A stretch of 64,000 bases of DNA, taken from Rhodocyclaceae bacterium. GTDB lineage: Bacteria; Pseudomonadota; Gammaproteobacteria; Burkholderiales; Rhodocyclaceae. This document shows positions 24,327 through 33,224 of this stretch, in pieces (the stretch's first letter is position 1; every line of letters begins with the position of its first letter). The position numbers and the translations under genes were made by a program. A model generated the notes under the pieces. It was not told the origin of the DNA and did not search any database. It saw only the letters and a program-made list of their open reading frames with translations. The stretch is taken from positions 62,001 to 126,000 of the forward strand of contig JALNXH010000004.1 in assembly GCA_023230455.1 (NCBI GenBank), given 5' to 3'.

Positions 24327-25637
24327 TCAGGCGGGCGAGGATTCCTCCTTGGGGTAGATGCGAACCAGCACGATCCGCGGCCCGCTCATTTTTTTCACCA
24401 CGGCATCGAAGTGATTGAAGGCGATGCGCTGCCCTTCTTCGGGCACGTCTCCAAGACGCTGCATGATCAGGCCGCCCACCGAATCGACGCCGGTTTCCTC
24501 TATATCGATGCCGAGTGTGCGCTCCAGCGTAACGATCGGCAGACTGCCCTTGCCGAGCAACGAGCCGTCGTCGAGCTTCGACCATTCGTTCTGGGTCTGG
24601 CGAAATTCGTCGCGGATCTCACCGACTAGAGCACCAAGCAGATTGTCCAGCGTGATGAATCCCAGCGGATGCCCATCGCGGTAGGCCACGACCGCAAAAT
24701 GCGGCGCACCCTGGCGAAAGCGGCGAAACAACTCGGTCGCCGGCAAGCCGGGCGCCACGACCAGCACCGGACGGGCAAGCTTTTCGAGACTCGCGGGCAA
24801 CTCATCCTTGCGCATCGCCAAAAAAATGTCCTTCATATGGATGACGCCCTGCGCGCGACCGTTTTCGTCCAGATAGGGATAGCGGCTGTAGCGATGCTGG
24901 ACGATACGGTCGAGGTTTCGGTCGAACGAATCCGCCGCCGAGAGCGTTACCGCCTCGTTGAAAGGGCGCATCAGGTCAGCCACCTCCAGATCGCGAAAAT
25001 CCAACGCCTGTGCCAACACGCGCCATTCGTCGCCGGTGTAGTCGGCGTCGGCGCGCGAGGCGCGCAGGATCAGCTTCAACTCTTCGGCGGAGTAATGGCT
25101 GTCGTGACTGTGCGCGACGTCCAGTCCGACCGTGCGCAGAATCCAGTTGGCGCTGTGGTTGAGCACCCAGATCGCCGGGTACATCAGCCAATAGAAGCCA
25201 TAAAGAGGACCCGCGGTCCAGATGCCGACCTTTTCCGCCATGCGGATCGCCATCGACTTCGGAGCAAGTTCGCCGACCACGATGTGCAGATAGGAAATAA
25301 TAAAAAAGGCAACAAAAAAGGCCACGGCATGCACCGCCTTCTCACTGTCGATGCCCATGGCAGCGAGCAACGGCTGCAATAAATTGGCGAAGGCCGGTTC
25401 GCCTATCCAGCCTAGTCCGAGTGAGGCCAGCGTGATCCCAAGCTGGCAAGCCGACAGATAGGCGTCAAGATTCCGATGGACTTTCAACAGCAAACGGCCA
25501 CGCCACCCATAAGCCTTGGCAATGGCCCGGACACGCGTTTGCCGCAGTTTGACGAGACCGAATTCCGCTGCGACGAAAAAACCGTTGAGAAAAACCAGCA
25601 GGAGGGCGATAAAAATCAGCAAAAAACTACTGCCCAT
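24327..25637 (-). CDS. hemolysin family protein (CNNM/CBS/CorC_HlyC transporter)
   Basis: A 436-residue inner-membrane protein. Residues 1-190 are the CNNM domain with about four hydrophobic segments (FLLIFIALLLVFLNGFFVAAEF at the front, in which the FFVAAEFGLVKLR motif is typical). Residues about 210-335 are a CBS pair, and the last about 80 residues a CorC_HlyC domain ending in VRIYPK. Relatives are magnesium/cobalt exporters (CorB/CorC, MpfA). A metal-ion role is likely, but the ion is not established from sequence. The old name hemolysin is misleading. Confidence 0.9.
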   Translation of the reverse strand: MGSSFLLIFIALLLVFLNGFFVAAEFGLVKLRQTRVRAIAKAYGWRGRLLLKVHRNLDAYLSACQLGITLASLGLGWIGEPAFANLLQPLLAAMGIDSEKAVHAVAFFVAFFIISYLHIVVGELAPKSMAIRMAEKVGIWTAGPLYGFYWLMYPAIWVLNHSANWILRTVGLDVAHSHDSHYSAEELKLILRASRADADYTGDEWRVLAQALDFRDLEVADLMRPFNEAVTLSAADSFDRNLDRIVQHRYSRYPYLDENGRAQGVIHMKDIFLAMRKDELPASLEKLARPVLVVAPGLPATELFRRFRQGAPHFAVVAYRDGHPLGFITLDNLLGALVGEIRDEFRQTQNEWSKLDDGSLLGKGSLPIVTLERTLGIDIEETGVDSVGGLIMQRLGDVPEEGQRIAFNHFDAVVKKMSGPRIVLVRIYPKEESSPA

Positions 25638-25864
25638 GACCGGGGCTCAGGCAAGCCCCCTTCCTTTCTTTGTATTGTTCCGGCATGCATTTTGCCGCAT
25701 TGTCACGGCTTAGTCTGCCTTTCGACGGCCTTGATTTGTTGAGGGCGGCCCGCTGAGCCTCCTCAAACCCGGTTCGGGGCAAGGTTGAATTCGCCATCGT
25801 ATGAGCTTAACCTTGCGCCCCCGGCAGCCCCGTCGGGCACCCGCCCCTCCGCCCAAATCCGCTT

Positions 25865-26959
25865 ATGTCGTCACCGCTACCATCCGTTCTGCCGGCAGAC
25901 ACTCTCAGCCAAGAGCAAAGAGTCATCCGCATCACGGACATCCGGCAGCGCCTGAGCGCACTTGGCGCCAAACCCTGCCATGAAGACCTCGTATTAAGGT
26001 CGTGGATTCAGGTGCGTTCGCTCGATACGCGCCGCTACCGGGCAGAAAATTTTCTGCCACCGGCCGTCTTCGGCGCCCTGTCCGACCTTACCGCAGAGAT
26101 CCAGATATTGGCCCAGGTACGTTCGGAACACCCCGGTGAGGACGGTTCCCTGCGCCTGTTGGTGCAACTGGCCGATGGCCAAACGGCGGAGAGTGTGCTT
26201 TTGCCGCGGGACGGCCTGTGTGTCTCGACCCAGGTGGGCTGTGCGGTCGGCTGCGTATTTTGCATGACGGGGCGGGAAGGCCTGCTGCGCCAGATCGGCA
26301 GTGCCGAGATCGTGGCCCAAGTGGTTCTGGCCCGCCAGCGGCGCGCGGTAAAAAAAGTGGTACTCATGGGCATGGGCGAGCCGGCCCACAACATGGACAA
26401 CGTACTGGACGCCATCGATTTCCTCGGCACCTTCGGCGGCATCGGCCACAAAAATCTGGTGTTCTCCACGGTCGGCGACCGGCGCGTGTTCGAGCGCCTG
26501 CCGCAGCAAACGGTGAAGCCGGCCCTGGCGCTCTCTCTGCACACCACCCACGCCGAACTGAGGCAAAAGCTGCTGCCCAGGGCACCGCGCATCGACCCGG
26601 CCGAACTAGTGGAACTGGGGGAGTCCTATGCCCGCACCACCGGCTATCCGATCCAGTACCAATGGACCCTGCTGGAGGGGGTTAACGACGGCGACGACGA
26701 AGTGGAAAACATCGCCCGCCTGCTCGCCGGCAAGTACGCAATGATGAACTTCATCCCCTACAACAGGGTAAACGGCGTTGGCTTTAAGCGCCCCTCGTGG
26801 GAACGGGCCGGCGCCATGGCTGGGCGGTTGCACCAGCGCGGGATCGTCGCCCGGCTGCGCAACTCCGCCGGCCAGGACATTGACGCCGGCTGCGGCCAAT
26901 TACGCGCCCGTTCCACTGCCATACCCCTTGCTCGCGCCGCGGTTGAATCCGCCGCCTAA
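25865..26959 (+). CDS. RlmN/Cfr-family radical SAM RNA methyltransferase (divergent)
   Basis: A 364-residue radical SAM protein of the RlmN/Cfr family. The cluster motif CAVGCVFC gives Cys126, Cys130 and Cys133. The two extra cysteines of the ping-pong methylation mechanism are also present: Cys119 (GLCVSTQVGC) and Cys343 (DIDAGCGQL). VVLMGMGEPAHNMDNV is the family's SAM-contact motif. It differs from standard RlmN before the last motif (NSAGQDIDAG instead of the RKTRGDDIDAA I recall) and is shorter than E. coli RlmN (384). It may be a paralogue acting on another RNA position; a canonical rlmN would be expected elsewhere in the genome. Confidence 0.85.
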   Translation: MSSPLPSVLPADTLSQEQRVIRITDIRQRLSALGAKPCHEDLVLRSWIQVRSLDTRRYRAENFLPPAVFGALSDLTAEIQILAQVRSEHPGEDGSLRLLVQLADGQTAESVLLPRDGLCVSTQVGCAVGCVFCMTGREGLLRQIGSAEIVAQVVLARQRRAVKKVVLMGMGEPAHNMDNVLDAIDFLGTFGGIGHKNLVFSTVGDRRVFERLPQQTVKPALALSLHTTHAELRQKLLPRAPRIDPAELVELGESYARTTGYPIQYQWTLLEGVNDGDDEVENIARLLAGKYAMMNFIPYNRVNGVGFKRPSWERAGAMAGRLHQRGIVARLRNSAGQDIDAGCGQLRARSTAIPLARAAVESAA

Positions 26960-27009
26960 AGCCATTACCCTTGCGCCCCCGCGGCCCAGGCCTCACGCCC
27001 CATCCGACC

Positions 27010-28347
27010 ATGTCCATAAGCACGCCCGAACTGCTGGCCCCGGCCGGTTCCCTCGAGATGCTGGAAACGGCCTTCGCCTATGGCGCCGATGCCGTTTATG
27101 CGGGCCAGCCGCGCTACAGCCTGCGCGCGCGCAACAACAGCTTCGGCAAACTGGAGGCGCTCCAGCAGGGCATCGACCGGGCCCACGGACTGGGCAAGCG
27201 CTTCTTTCTGGTCAGCAATATCTTCCCCCACAACACCAAGCTCAAGACCTACCTCGCCGACATGGCGCCGGTGATCGCCCTCAAACCCGACGCCCTGATC
27301 ATGGCCGATCCGGGACTGATGGCGATGATCCGCGACGCCTGGCCGGAGATGCCCATTCATTTATCGGTCCAGGCCAATACGGTCAATTACGCCGCTGTGC
27401 GCTTCTGGCGCAGCATGGGCATATCGCGGGTGATCCTGTCGCGCGAGCTGTCCCTCGACGAGGTGGCCGAAATCCGCCAGGAATGCCCCGACACCGAGCT
27501 TGAAGTCTTCATCCACGGCGCCCTGTGCATCGCCTACTCTGGCCGTTGCCTGCTCTCGGGCTATTTCAACCACCGCGACCCGAACCAGGGTACCTGCACC
27601 AATTCCTGCCGCTGGGACTACACGCTCACTCCGACCCAAACCGACGGCAGCGGCGACGCGCGGCCTGTCGGCAAGGCCATTGGCGCTCCGGACGACGGCT
27701 CGGTAGCCCCAGGCTTACGCTTCGATCCGGCCAAAGACACTTGGCTGCTGGAAGAAGGTACCCGCCCCGGCCAGTTGATGCCCATCGAAGAAGACGAGCA
27801 CGGTACCTACATCCTCAACTCGAAGGATCTGCGCGCCATCGAGCACGTGCAACGGCTGATAGAGATCGGCATCGACTCGCTCAAAATCGAGGGCCGTACC
27901 AAGTCGCCCTATTACGTAGCCCGCACCTGCCAGAGCTACCGGCAGGCCATCGATGACGCCGTCGCCGGGCGCCCCCTCGACGCGCGCCTACTCAGCGGTC
28001 TGGAGAGCCTCGCCAACCGCGGCTACACCGGAGGCTTTTACGAGCGGCATCCAGACCGGGAGCACCAGAACTACCTGCGCGGCCATTCCGAATCCGAGCG
28101 CAGCCTGTATGTCGGCCAGGTACTCGGCTATGGCACCGACGGACTGGCCGAAATCGAGGTAAAGAACCGCTTCGCCCGCGGTGACCGAATCGAAGTCGTG
28201 CATCCAGGCGGCAACCGCGAACTGACCGTCGAAGAGATGCGCAATGCCGAGGGGATGCCGGTCGACGTCGCCCCCGGCAGCGGCCACCGCGTTCGCCTGC
28301 CGCTGCCGCCGGGTTGCGAAGGTGCCTTCATCGCTCGCTATGTCTGA
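27010..28347 (+). CDS. trhP: U32-family protein TrhP (YegQ), tRNA 5-hydroxyuridine formation
   Basis: A 445-residue member of peptidase family U32 in the YegQ subgroup. It opens with ELLAPAGSLEMLETAFAYGADAVY and contains HGALCIAYSGRCLLSGYFN and GTCTNSCRWDY, whose conserved cysteines are thought to bind a cluster. YegQ (TrhP) is needed for prephenate-dependent hydroxylation of U34 in tRNA. Length is close to E. coli YegQ (453). The frame is open 13 codons further upstream; MSISTPELLAP is the better start. Its end overlaps the next gene by eight bases. Confidence 0.93.
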   Translation: MSISTPELLAPAGSLEMLETAFAYGADAVYAGQPRYSLRARNNSFGKLEALQQGIDRAHGLGKRFFLVSNIFPHNTKLKTYLADMAPVIALKPDALIMADPGLMAMIRDAWPEMPIHLSVQANTVNYAAVRFWRSMGISRVILSRELSLDEVAEIRQECPDTELEVFIHGALCIAYSGRCLLSGYFNHRDPNQGTCTNSCRWDYTLTPTQTDGSGDARPVGKAIGAPDDGSVAPGLRFDPAKDTWLLEEGTRPGQLMPIEEDEHGTYILNSKDLRAIEHVQRLIEIGIDSLKIEGRTKSPYYVARTCQSYRQAIDDAVAGRPLDARLLSGLESLANRGYTGGFYERHPDREHQNYLRGHSESERSLYVGQVLGYGTDGLAEIEVKNRFARGDRIEVVHPGGNRELTVEEMRNAEGMPVDVAPGSGHRVRLPLPPGCEGAFIARYV

Positions 28348-28912
28348 GTTCGACGCCAGCGTCCAGGCGGCAATGGCCAAATGGCCGAACGTGCCCCACT
28401 GCTACGGCTGGCTGGCGCTGAACCGGCGCGGCCGCTGGCTGCTGGACGGCCGCCCCCTGGACCATCCCAACCTCATTGCCTTCATCAACCGCAACTACGG
28501 CCGCGACGGGGCCGGCAACTGGTTCTTCCAGAATGGCCCGCAGCGGGTTTATGTCGCACTCGAATACACGCCCTGGGTGTTCCGTCTGACCGCCGATGGC
28601 GAACTGGAAAGCCATACCGGTATAGCCGTTCCAGCACTGGATGCCGCCTGGCTGGACGATGTCGGGAACTTGCTGCTGTCCTGGCAGCACGGTGCGGCGC
28701 TGCTCGACGATCGCGATCTGCCCACCATGTTCGATGCAATCCGCGACGCTTCCGGCGCCATTCCGGGCGAGCCGACCCTCGCCGGCTTTATCGACGGCAA
28801 GCCGATCAAACTCGCGCTGCACTGGCGGACGCAGAAGCTGACGCTCGGTTTTCTGCGTTCGGCAGACGTGCCCTCCCAGCTGGGCTACATCCGCGTGCCG
28901 GCCGGCACGTAG
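28340..28912 (+). CDS. conserved protein of unknown function (DUF2946-like)
   Basis: A 190-residue protein with no signal peptide or membrane segment. Recognisable blocks are WPNVPHCYGWLALNRRGRWLL, HPNLIAFINRNYG and FFQNGPQRVYVALEYTPWVFR. I recall this as a conserved betaproteobacterial family annotated as a DUF (possibly DUF2946; unverified). Nothing in it points to a catalytic activity. It overlaps the end of trhP by eight bases, so the two are likely translationally coupled, and a role linked to tRNA modification is conceivable but unsupported. Confidence 0.75.
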   Translation: MSEFDASVQAAMAKWPNVPHCYGWLALNRRGRWLLDGRPLDHPNLIAFINRNYGRDGAGNWFFQNGPQRVYVALEYTPWVFRLTADGELESHTGIAVPALDAAWLDDVGNLLLSWQHGAALLDDRDLPTMFDAIRDASGAIPGEPTLAGFIDGKPIKLALHWRTQKLTLGFLRSADVPSQLGYIRVPAGT

Positions 28913-28918
28913 CCGGCT

Positions 28919-29359
28919 TCAGCCGCCGTCACCACCGACAACAATTCCGTGCAGCCAGGCACCGAAGAAGATTCCAGCCAGCGGCAACAGCAGAACCGCG
29001 TTCCCGGTACCGACGCCGGCCAGGGCCGACCCCGGGCACACGCCGGAAATTCCCCAGCCCAGCCCGAACAGCGCACCGCCTGCAACGGCGCCGCGATTCA
29101 GCGCAAACGGCCGCCGTTCGAAGGCGTATCCCAGCGGTGGCTTCCGCATCAGGCGCGGTGCGAACTGAAACATCAGCAGACTGATTCCAGAAGCGGTGCC
29201 GAGTACCAGCATCAGACCAAAATCCCTGAAGGTGAGGAAATTGAGCACCGATTCAGGCCGAATCATCGTCGCATAGGCCAAGCCGAAGCCGAACAGCAGG
29301 CCGCAGGCGAACGTCACCAGCAGCATCGGGGGATTGTCGCGCGGGGAAGTCGTTGTCAT
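28919..29359 (-). CDS. YeeE/YedE-type sulfur transporter half, second subunit (PmpB-like)
   Basis: A 146-residue membrane protein with about four hydrophobic segments. It contains GLAYATMIRPESVLNFL and GWGISGVCPGSALAGVGTG; the conserved cysteine in GxCPGS is the signature of the YeeE/YedE thiosulfate and sulfur-compound transporters. It is one half of a split transporter; its partner is the gene just upstream, two bases away. The frame runs further upstream inside the partner gene but is not coding there. Substrate (thiosulfate, sulfite or polysulfide) cannot be set from sequence. Confidence 0.88.
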   Translation of the reverse strand: MTTTSPRDNPPMLLVTFACGLLFGFGLAYATMIRPESVLNFLTFRDFGLMLVLGTASGISLLMFQFAPRLMRKPPLGYAFERRPFALNRGAVAGGALFGLGWGISGVCPGSALAGVGTGNAVLLLPLAGIFFGAWLHGIVVGGDGG

Positions 29360-29361
29360 GC

Positions 29362-29823
29362 TCAAACTCCCCAAAAAGTCAGCAGCGACGCGGTAACGAT
29401 TGCCGTCGAGACGAAAACGACCACCATTGCCAAGGAACCGCCACTCAGCGAAGCCATGCCGCAAATACCGTGGCCCGACGTACACCCGCCGCCGAGACGC
29501 GCACCGTAGCCGACCAGCACGCCGCCCAGCGCCAGCCTCCAAACCGGTACCGCGGTCGGGTCGAGGGGCAGCCCCAGCACAGCGTAAATCGTGCCGCCGA
29601 GCACCAGCCCGAGGGTGAACACCAGCCTCCAGTGCCGACTGGCACGCAGGCTTTCCTGCTGAAAAAACGGGGTGCGCAGGCAATACGACCAGACCGAGCT
29701 GAAGAAGGTGCTAACGCCGCCCTGGCGACCGGTCGTCAGATAGAGCAAAGCGGTCGCCAGACCTATGCAGGCGCCGCCTATCAAGTAATGGGCGATCCCG
29801 TTGGGAAAAAGATGGTCGATCAT
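29362..29823 (-). CDS. YeeE/YedE-type sulfur transporter half, first subunit (PmpA-like)
   Basis: A 153-residue membrane protein with four or so hydrophobic segments. It carries GARLGGGCTSGHGICGMASLS, split here as GGGCTSGHG and GICGM, the conserved cysteine motif of YeeE/YedE family channels that pass sulfur compounds by relay between cysteines. With the next gene it makes a complete two-gene transporter. No sulfurtransferase or regulator gene is adjacent; the upstream neighbour is the divergent HD-GYP gene. Confidence 0.9.
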   Translation of the reverse strand: MIDHLFPNGIAHYLIGGACIGLATALLYLTTGRQGGVSTFFSSVWSYCLRTPFFQQESLRASRHWRLVFTLGLVLGGTIYAVLGLPLDPTAVPVWRLALGGVLVGYGARLGGGCTSGHGICGMASLSGGSLAMVVVFVSTAIVTASLLTFWGV

Positions 29824-29964
29824 TGTTTTGGAAAGTCCGTTGGGGAAAGTTCAGGGAATCGGATTTTCCCATGTAAGGCGCCGTTCAGCAGACCCCCTTA
29901 TTCTGTAGTCTCATCCGTCCAAATTGCGCACATCGTCTGGATTTCCGTCACAATAGCCGTATTG

Positions 29965-29981
29965 GTAATAATTGCTATTAC
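29965..29981. promoter_or_regulatory. inverted repeat GTAATA-N5-TATTAC
   Basis: A perfect 6-bp inverted repeat with a 5-base centre in the 279-base region between the divergent sulfur transporter and HD-GYP genes. It sits in an AT-rich island in otherwise GC-rich DNA, as operators often do. No known binding-site consensus fits. The rest of the intergenic region holds nothing else I can name. Confidence 0.4.
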
Positions 29982-30102
29982 ATAACATCCGGCCACCGAA
30001 ATTAATCGATGAAGCAATTGCCTCGCAACCTGAGCTCAACCCGGCGGTGCCAGTTCCAACCAATGGACAATCCGAACTTTTGGAAACTGGAGTGATGCCG
30101 CC

Positions 30103-31398
30103 ATGTTCAATACAGTCAATCAGCATTGCCTAGACAGCATCGTCACTCTGTCGAAAAACCGGCCGGTATCGGCTGACGACGATATTTTCGACGACCGCGG
30201 CAACAAGCTCTGGGCGCGCGGACAGCACATTTCCAGCGGCCTGCAGGAAAAGCTCGTGCGCAGAAAGCTCGCGCGTCCGCTGGAATCGACACTCACCGTC
30301 GAGGGCGCGCTGACATTCGCCGATGTGATCGACGATTGCCGAAAGTTAGCTGCCAAGCAGTCGCTGCTGGAAAGAATAGAAGCCAAAGCATCGGCATTTT
30401 CGCTGATCGACGATCTCAGAAACATCGCCATCCCCGGCCCGTTACGCCTGCTATTGACCGCGGTCCGTGAGCAGCATCACAACAGCTATCGACACATGCT
30501 CGCCTGCATGGTCATATCGGCCGGCATTGCTGAGCAGGCGAAGCTGGACGATCACGACGTCAAAGTCCTCATGCTCTCCGCCCTGCTCCATGATCTGGGC
30601 GAGATGTACATCAATCCCGACTATGTCAGAAGCTCGCGACAGCTGAATTGCATGGAATGGAAACACGTCGCCAGCCATCCGCGGATCGGACAATTGTTGG
30701 TTCAGGAACTGACCTCGCTGCCGCCCGCCGTCGGTCTATGCATCCTGCAGCATCACCGCCGTCTCGACGGCAGCGGATATCCGCATTTCGACGGACACTT
30801 GTCGCCGCATCACCTTGCCGCCTTGCTGGCGATTGCCGACACCGCCGCGGGAATTTGCGCCCGAACCAAATCTGGAGCCGTTTCCCGCATTGCGCTTGCC
30901 CTGAAGGTCGTACCCGAGGAATACGACCGAAAGTACGTCTCGGCCCTGCTGGTGGCGCTGGGAGACGAGACCGAAAGCATCGAATGCGACGAGCCCGATT
31001 GCGGATGTCACGACAAGGCAGTCGAGATCGCGCACCGGATCGCCGCGGCGATCCGCGTCGCCGAAGCCTCGCAACAACAGGGCACCACACCCTTTAGCCG
31101 CGAACTGGCGGGCAACATCCGCGGAATACTGAGCAATTTGGAAAAATCCATGCGTTCCGCCGGCGTCCTCGAAGCCAACCGGCTCGATTCGCTGGATCAG
31201 GATCCGGCGTTGCTTAACGAAATTCGCGTCGCCGTCGCCGAACTCGAATGGCGGCTGCGCGACCTCGCTCGCAACACCTTTGTGCGGGCCGAGATAAAGG
31301 GGGCACAGGAACTGCGCGAACTCACCGGCCTGATTCTGGCGCTCGATGCCGAAGCGCTCGGCCACCCGGCGGGCGAACAGGCCCCCCCGCAGGCATAG
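30103..31398 (+). CDS. HD-GYP domain protein (putative c-di-GMP phosphodiesterase)
   Basis: A 431-residue protein. The central part has LLHDLGEMYIN (the HD pair), a histidine in HPRIGQLL, and HHRRLDGSGYP, the HD-GYP signature. HD-GYP enzymes hydrolyse c-di-GMP to GMP or pGpG. The first about 100 residues and last about 120 residues are unassigned; the N-terminus (SADDDIFDDRGNKLWARGQHI) resembles the short sensor found in related HD-GYP proteins. No signal peptide, membrane segment or receiver domain is seen. Some canonical HD-GYP positions differ, so activity is likely but unproven. Confidence 0.85.
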   Translation: MFNTVNQHCLDSIVTLSKNRPVSADDDIFDDRGNKLWARGQHISSGLQEKLVRRKLARPLESTLTVEGALTFADVIDDCRKLAAKQSLLERIEAKASAFSLIDDLRNIAIPGPLRLLLTAVREQHHNSYRHMLACMVISAGIAEQAKLDDHDVKVLMLSALLHDLGEMYINPDYVRSSRQLNCMEWKHVASHPRIGQLLVQELTSLPPAVGLCILQHHRRLDGSGYPHFDGHLSPHHLAALLAIADTAAGICARTKSGAVSRIALALKVVPEEYDRKYVSALLVALGDETESIECDEPDCGCHDKAVEIAHRIAAAIRVAEASQQQGTTPFSRELAGNIRGILSNLEKSMRSAGVLEANRLDSLDQDPALLNEIRVAVAELEWRLRDLARNTFVRAEIKGAQELRELTGLILALDAEALGHPAGEQAPPQA

Positions 31399-31404
31399 CC
31401 CAAG

Positions 31405-31429
31405 GCCGGCCAGGGCTTCACTGGCCGGC
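31405..31429 (+). other. strong GC-rich hairpin after the HD-GYP gene
   Basis: GCCGGCCAG, 7-base loop, CTGGCCGGC: a perfect 9-bp stem seven bases after the HD-GYP stop codon. No T-run follows, so it may stabilise the 3' end or work with Rho rather than act as an intrinsic terminator. Confidence 0.5.
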
Positions 31430-31528
31430 GACCCTACCCTGAAAAACAACCGCTCGGCAGGAACCCTGCGGCCAACCCGCGTCAGCTAGAATCCAAGCCC
31501 TCCTCGCAATCCGACTGGAAGAATCCCC

Positions 31529-33193
31529 GTGGCCCAATACGTAATGTCGATGCTCCGCGTGAGCAAGACAGTCCCTCCCAAGCGTCAGATCATCAAGGAC
31601 ATTTCGCTGTCCTTCTTTCCCGGCGCCAAGATCGGCTTGCTCGGCCTCAACGGCTCCGGCAAATCCACAGTGCTGCGCATCATGGCGCGCGAGGACAAGG
31701 AGTTCGACGGCGAGGTGCAACACCAGCCCAATCTGTCGATCGGCTATCTGCCGCAGGAGCCGCAACTCGACCCGGAAAAGACCGTGCGCGAGGAAGTCGA
31801 ATCGGCCCTCGGCGAAGTCATGCAAGCGCAGCAGAAGCTGGAAGCGGTGTATGCCGCCTACGCCGACGAAGGAGCCGATTTCGACAAGCTGGCCGAGGAG
31901 CAGGCGCGGCTGGAAGCCATCATCTCCGCCTCCGGTGCCGACGCCGAGCACCAACTCGAAATTGCCGCCGACGCCCTGCGCCTGCCGTCTTGGGACGCCG
32001 TAATCGGCAATCTTTCCGGCGGCGAAAAGCGCCGCGTCGCGCTGTGCAAGCTGCTGCTGTCGAAGCCCGACATGCTGCTGCTCGACGAACCCACCAACCA
32101 TCTCGACGCCGAGTCGGTGGAGTGGCTTGAGCAGTTTCTGGTGCGATTCCCCGGCACCGTGGTGGCAGTAACCCATGATCGCTATTTCCTCGACAATGCC
32201 GCCGAGTGGATTCTTGAACTCGACCGTGGCCAGGGCATCCCCTGGAAGGGCAACTATTCAAGCTGGCTGGAGCAAAAGGAAGCCCGGCTGGAGCAGGAAA
32301 ACAAGCAAGTCGACGCCCACATGAAGGCGATGAAGCAGGAACTGGAATGGGTGCGCCAAGGCGCCAAGGCGCGTCAGGCCAAAAGCAAGGCACGCCTCGC
32401 GCGCTACGAGGAGATGTCCAACGTCGAATACCAGAAGCGTAACGAAACCCAGGAAATCTTCATTCCGCCGGGCGAGCGCCTGGGCGACAAGGTGATCGAA
32501 TTCCACGGCGTGTCCAAAGCTTTCGGCGACCGGTTGCTGATTGACAACCTCTCCTTCACCGTCCCGCCCGGCGCCATCGTCGGTGTCATCGGCCCCAACG
32601 GCGCCGGTAAATCGACCTTGTTCCGCATGATCCGCGGCCTTGAGCAACCCGATTCCGGTGAAGTAGTCATCGGCTCGACGGTGAAACTTGCCGCCGTCGA
32701 TCAATCGCGCGAAGGGCTGGACGACAGCAAGACCGTGTTCGACGTCATCGCTGACGGCGCCGACGTGCTCACCGTGGGCAAATTCGAAATGCCCAGCCGC
32801 GCCTACATCGGCCGTTTCAATTTCAAGGGCGGCGATCAGGGCAAAGTGGTCGGCAAGCTCTCCGGTGGTGAACGCGGCCGCCTGCACTTGGCCAAGACGC
32901 TGATTTCCGGCGGTAACGTGCTGCTGCTCGACGAACCCTCCAACGACCTCGACGTGGAAACTCTGCGTGCGCTGGAAGATGCGCTGCTGGAGTTCTCCGG
33001 CTGCGTCATGGTGATCAGCCACGACCGTTGGTTCCTCGACCGTATCGCCACCCACATCCTGGCCTGCGAAGGCGACAGCCAGTGGAATTTCTTCAACGGC
33101 AATTATCAGGAATACGAAGAGGACAAGCGCAAGCGCCTGGGTGAGGAAGGCGCCAAACCCAAGCGCATCCGCTACAAGCCCATCAGCCGCTGA
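31529..33193 (+). CDS. ettA: energy-dependent translational throttle protein EttA
   Basis: EttA is an ABC-F ATPase that binds the ribosomal E site and gates early elongation according to the ATP/ADP ratio. The 554 residues (E. coli 555) contain two ATPase cassettes: Walker A LGLNGSGKST and GPNGAGKST, signature LSGGEKRR and LSGGERGR, and Walker B LLLDEPTNHLD and LLLDEPSNDLD. The between-domain arm (EGNYSSWLEQK-like GNYSSWLEQKEARL) and the C-terminal RIRYKPISR match EttA rather than other ABC-F types. The start is GTG, at MAQYVMSMLRVSKTVPPKR, matching the E. coli N-terminus. Confidence 0.97.
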   Translation: MAQYVMSMLRVSKTVPPKRQIIKDISLSFFPGAKIGLLGLNGSGKSTVLRIMAREDKEFDGEVQHQPNLSIGYLPQEPQLDPEKTVREEVESALGEVMQAQQKLEAVYAAYADEGADFDKLAEEQARLEAIISASGADAEHQLEIAADALRLPSWDAVIGNLSGGEKRRVALCKLLLSKPDMLLLDEPTNHLDAESVEWLEQFLVRFPGTVVAVTHDRYFLDNAAEWILELDRGQGIPWKGNYSSWLEQKEARLEQENKQVDAHMKAMKQELEWVRQGAKARQAKSKARLARYEEMSNVEYQKRNETQEIFIPPGERLGDKVIEFHGVSKAFGDRLLIDNLSFTVPPGAIVGVIGPNGAGKSTLFRMIRGLEQPDSGEVVIGSTVKLAAVDQSREGLDDSKTVFDVIADGADVLTVGKFEMPSRAYIGRFNFKGGDQGKVVGKLSGGERGRLHLAKTLISGGNVLLLDEPSNDLDVETLRALEDALLEFSGCVMVISHDRWFLDRIATHILACEGDSQWNFFNGNYQEYEEDKRKRLGEEGAKPKRIRYKPISR

Positions 33194-33224
33194 TCGAGGC
33201 GACAACGCACGGCAAGTGCCCTGC

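Noticed and set aside
29824..30102. Possible small RNA or riboswitch in the gap before the HD-GYP gene
   Set aside because: Only a 6-bp inverted repeat is visible; no terminator, conserved loop or known riboswitch motif is seen.
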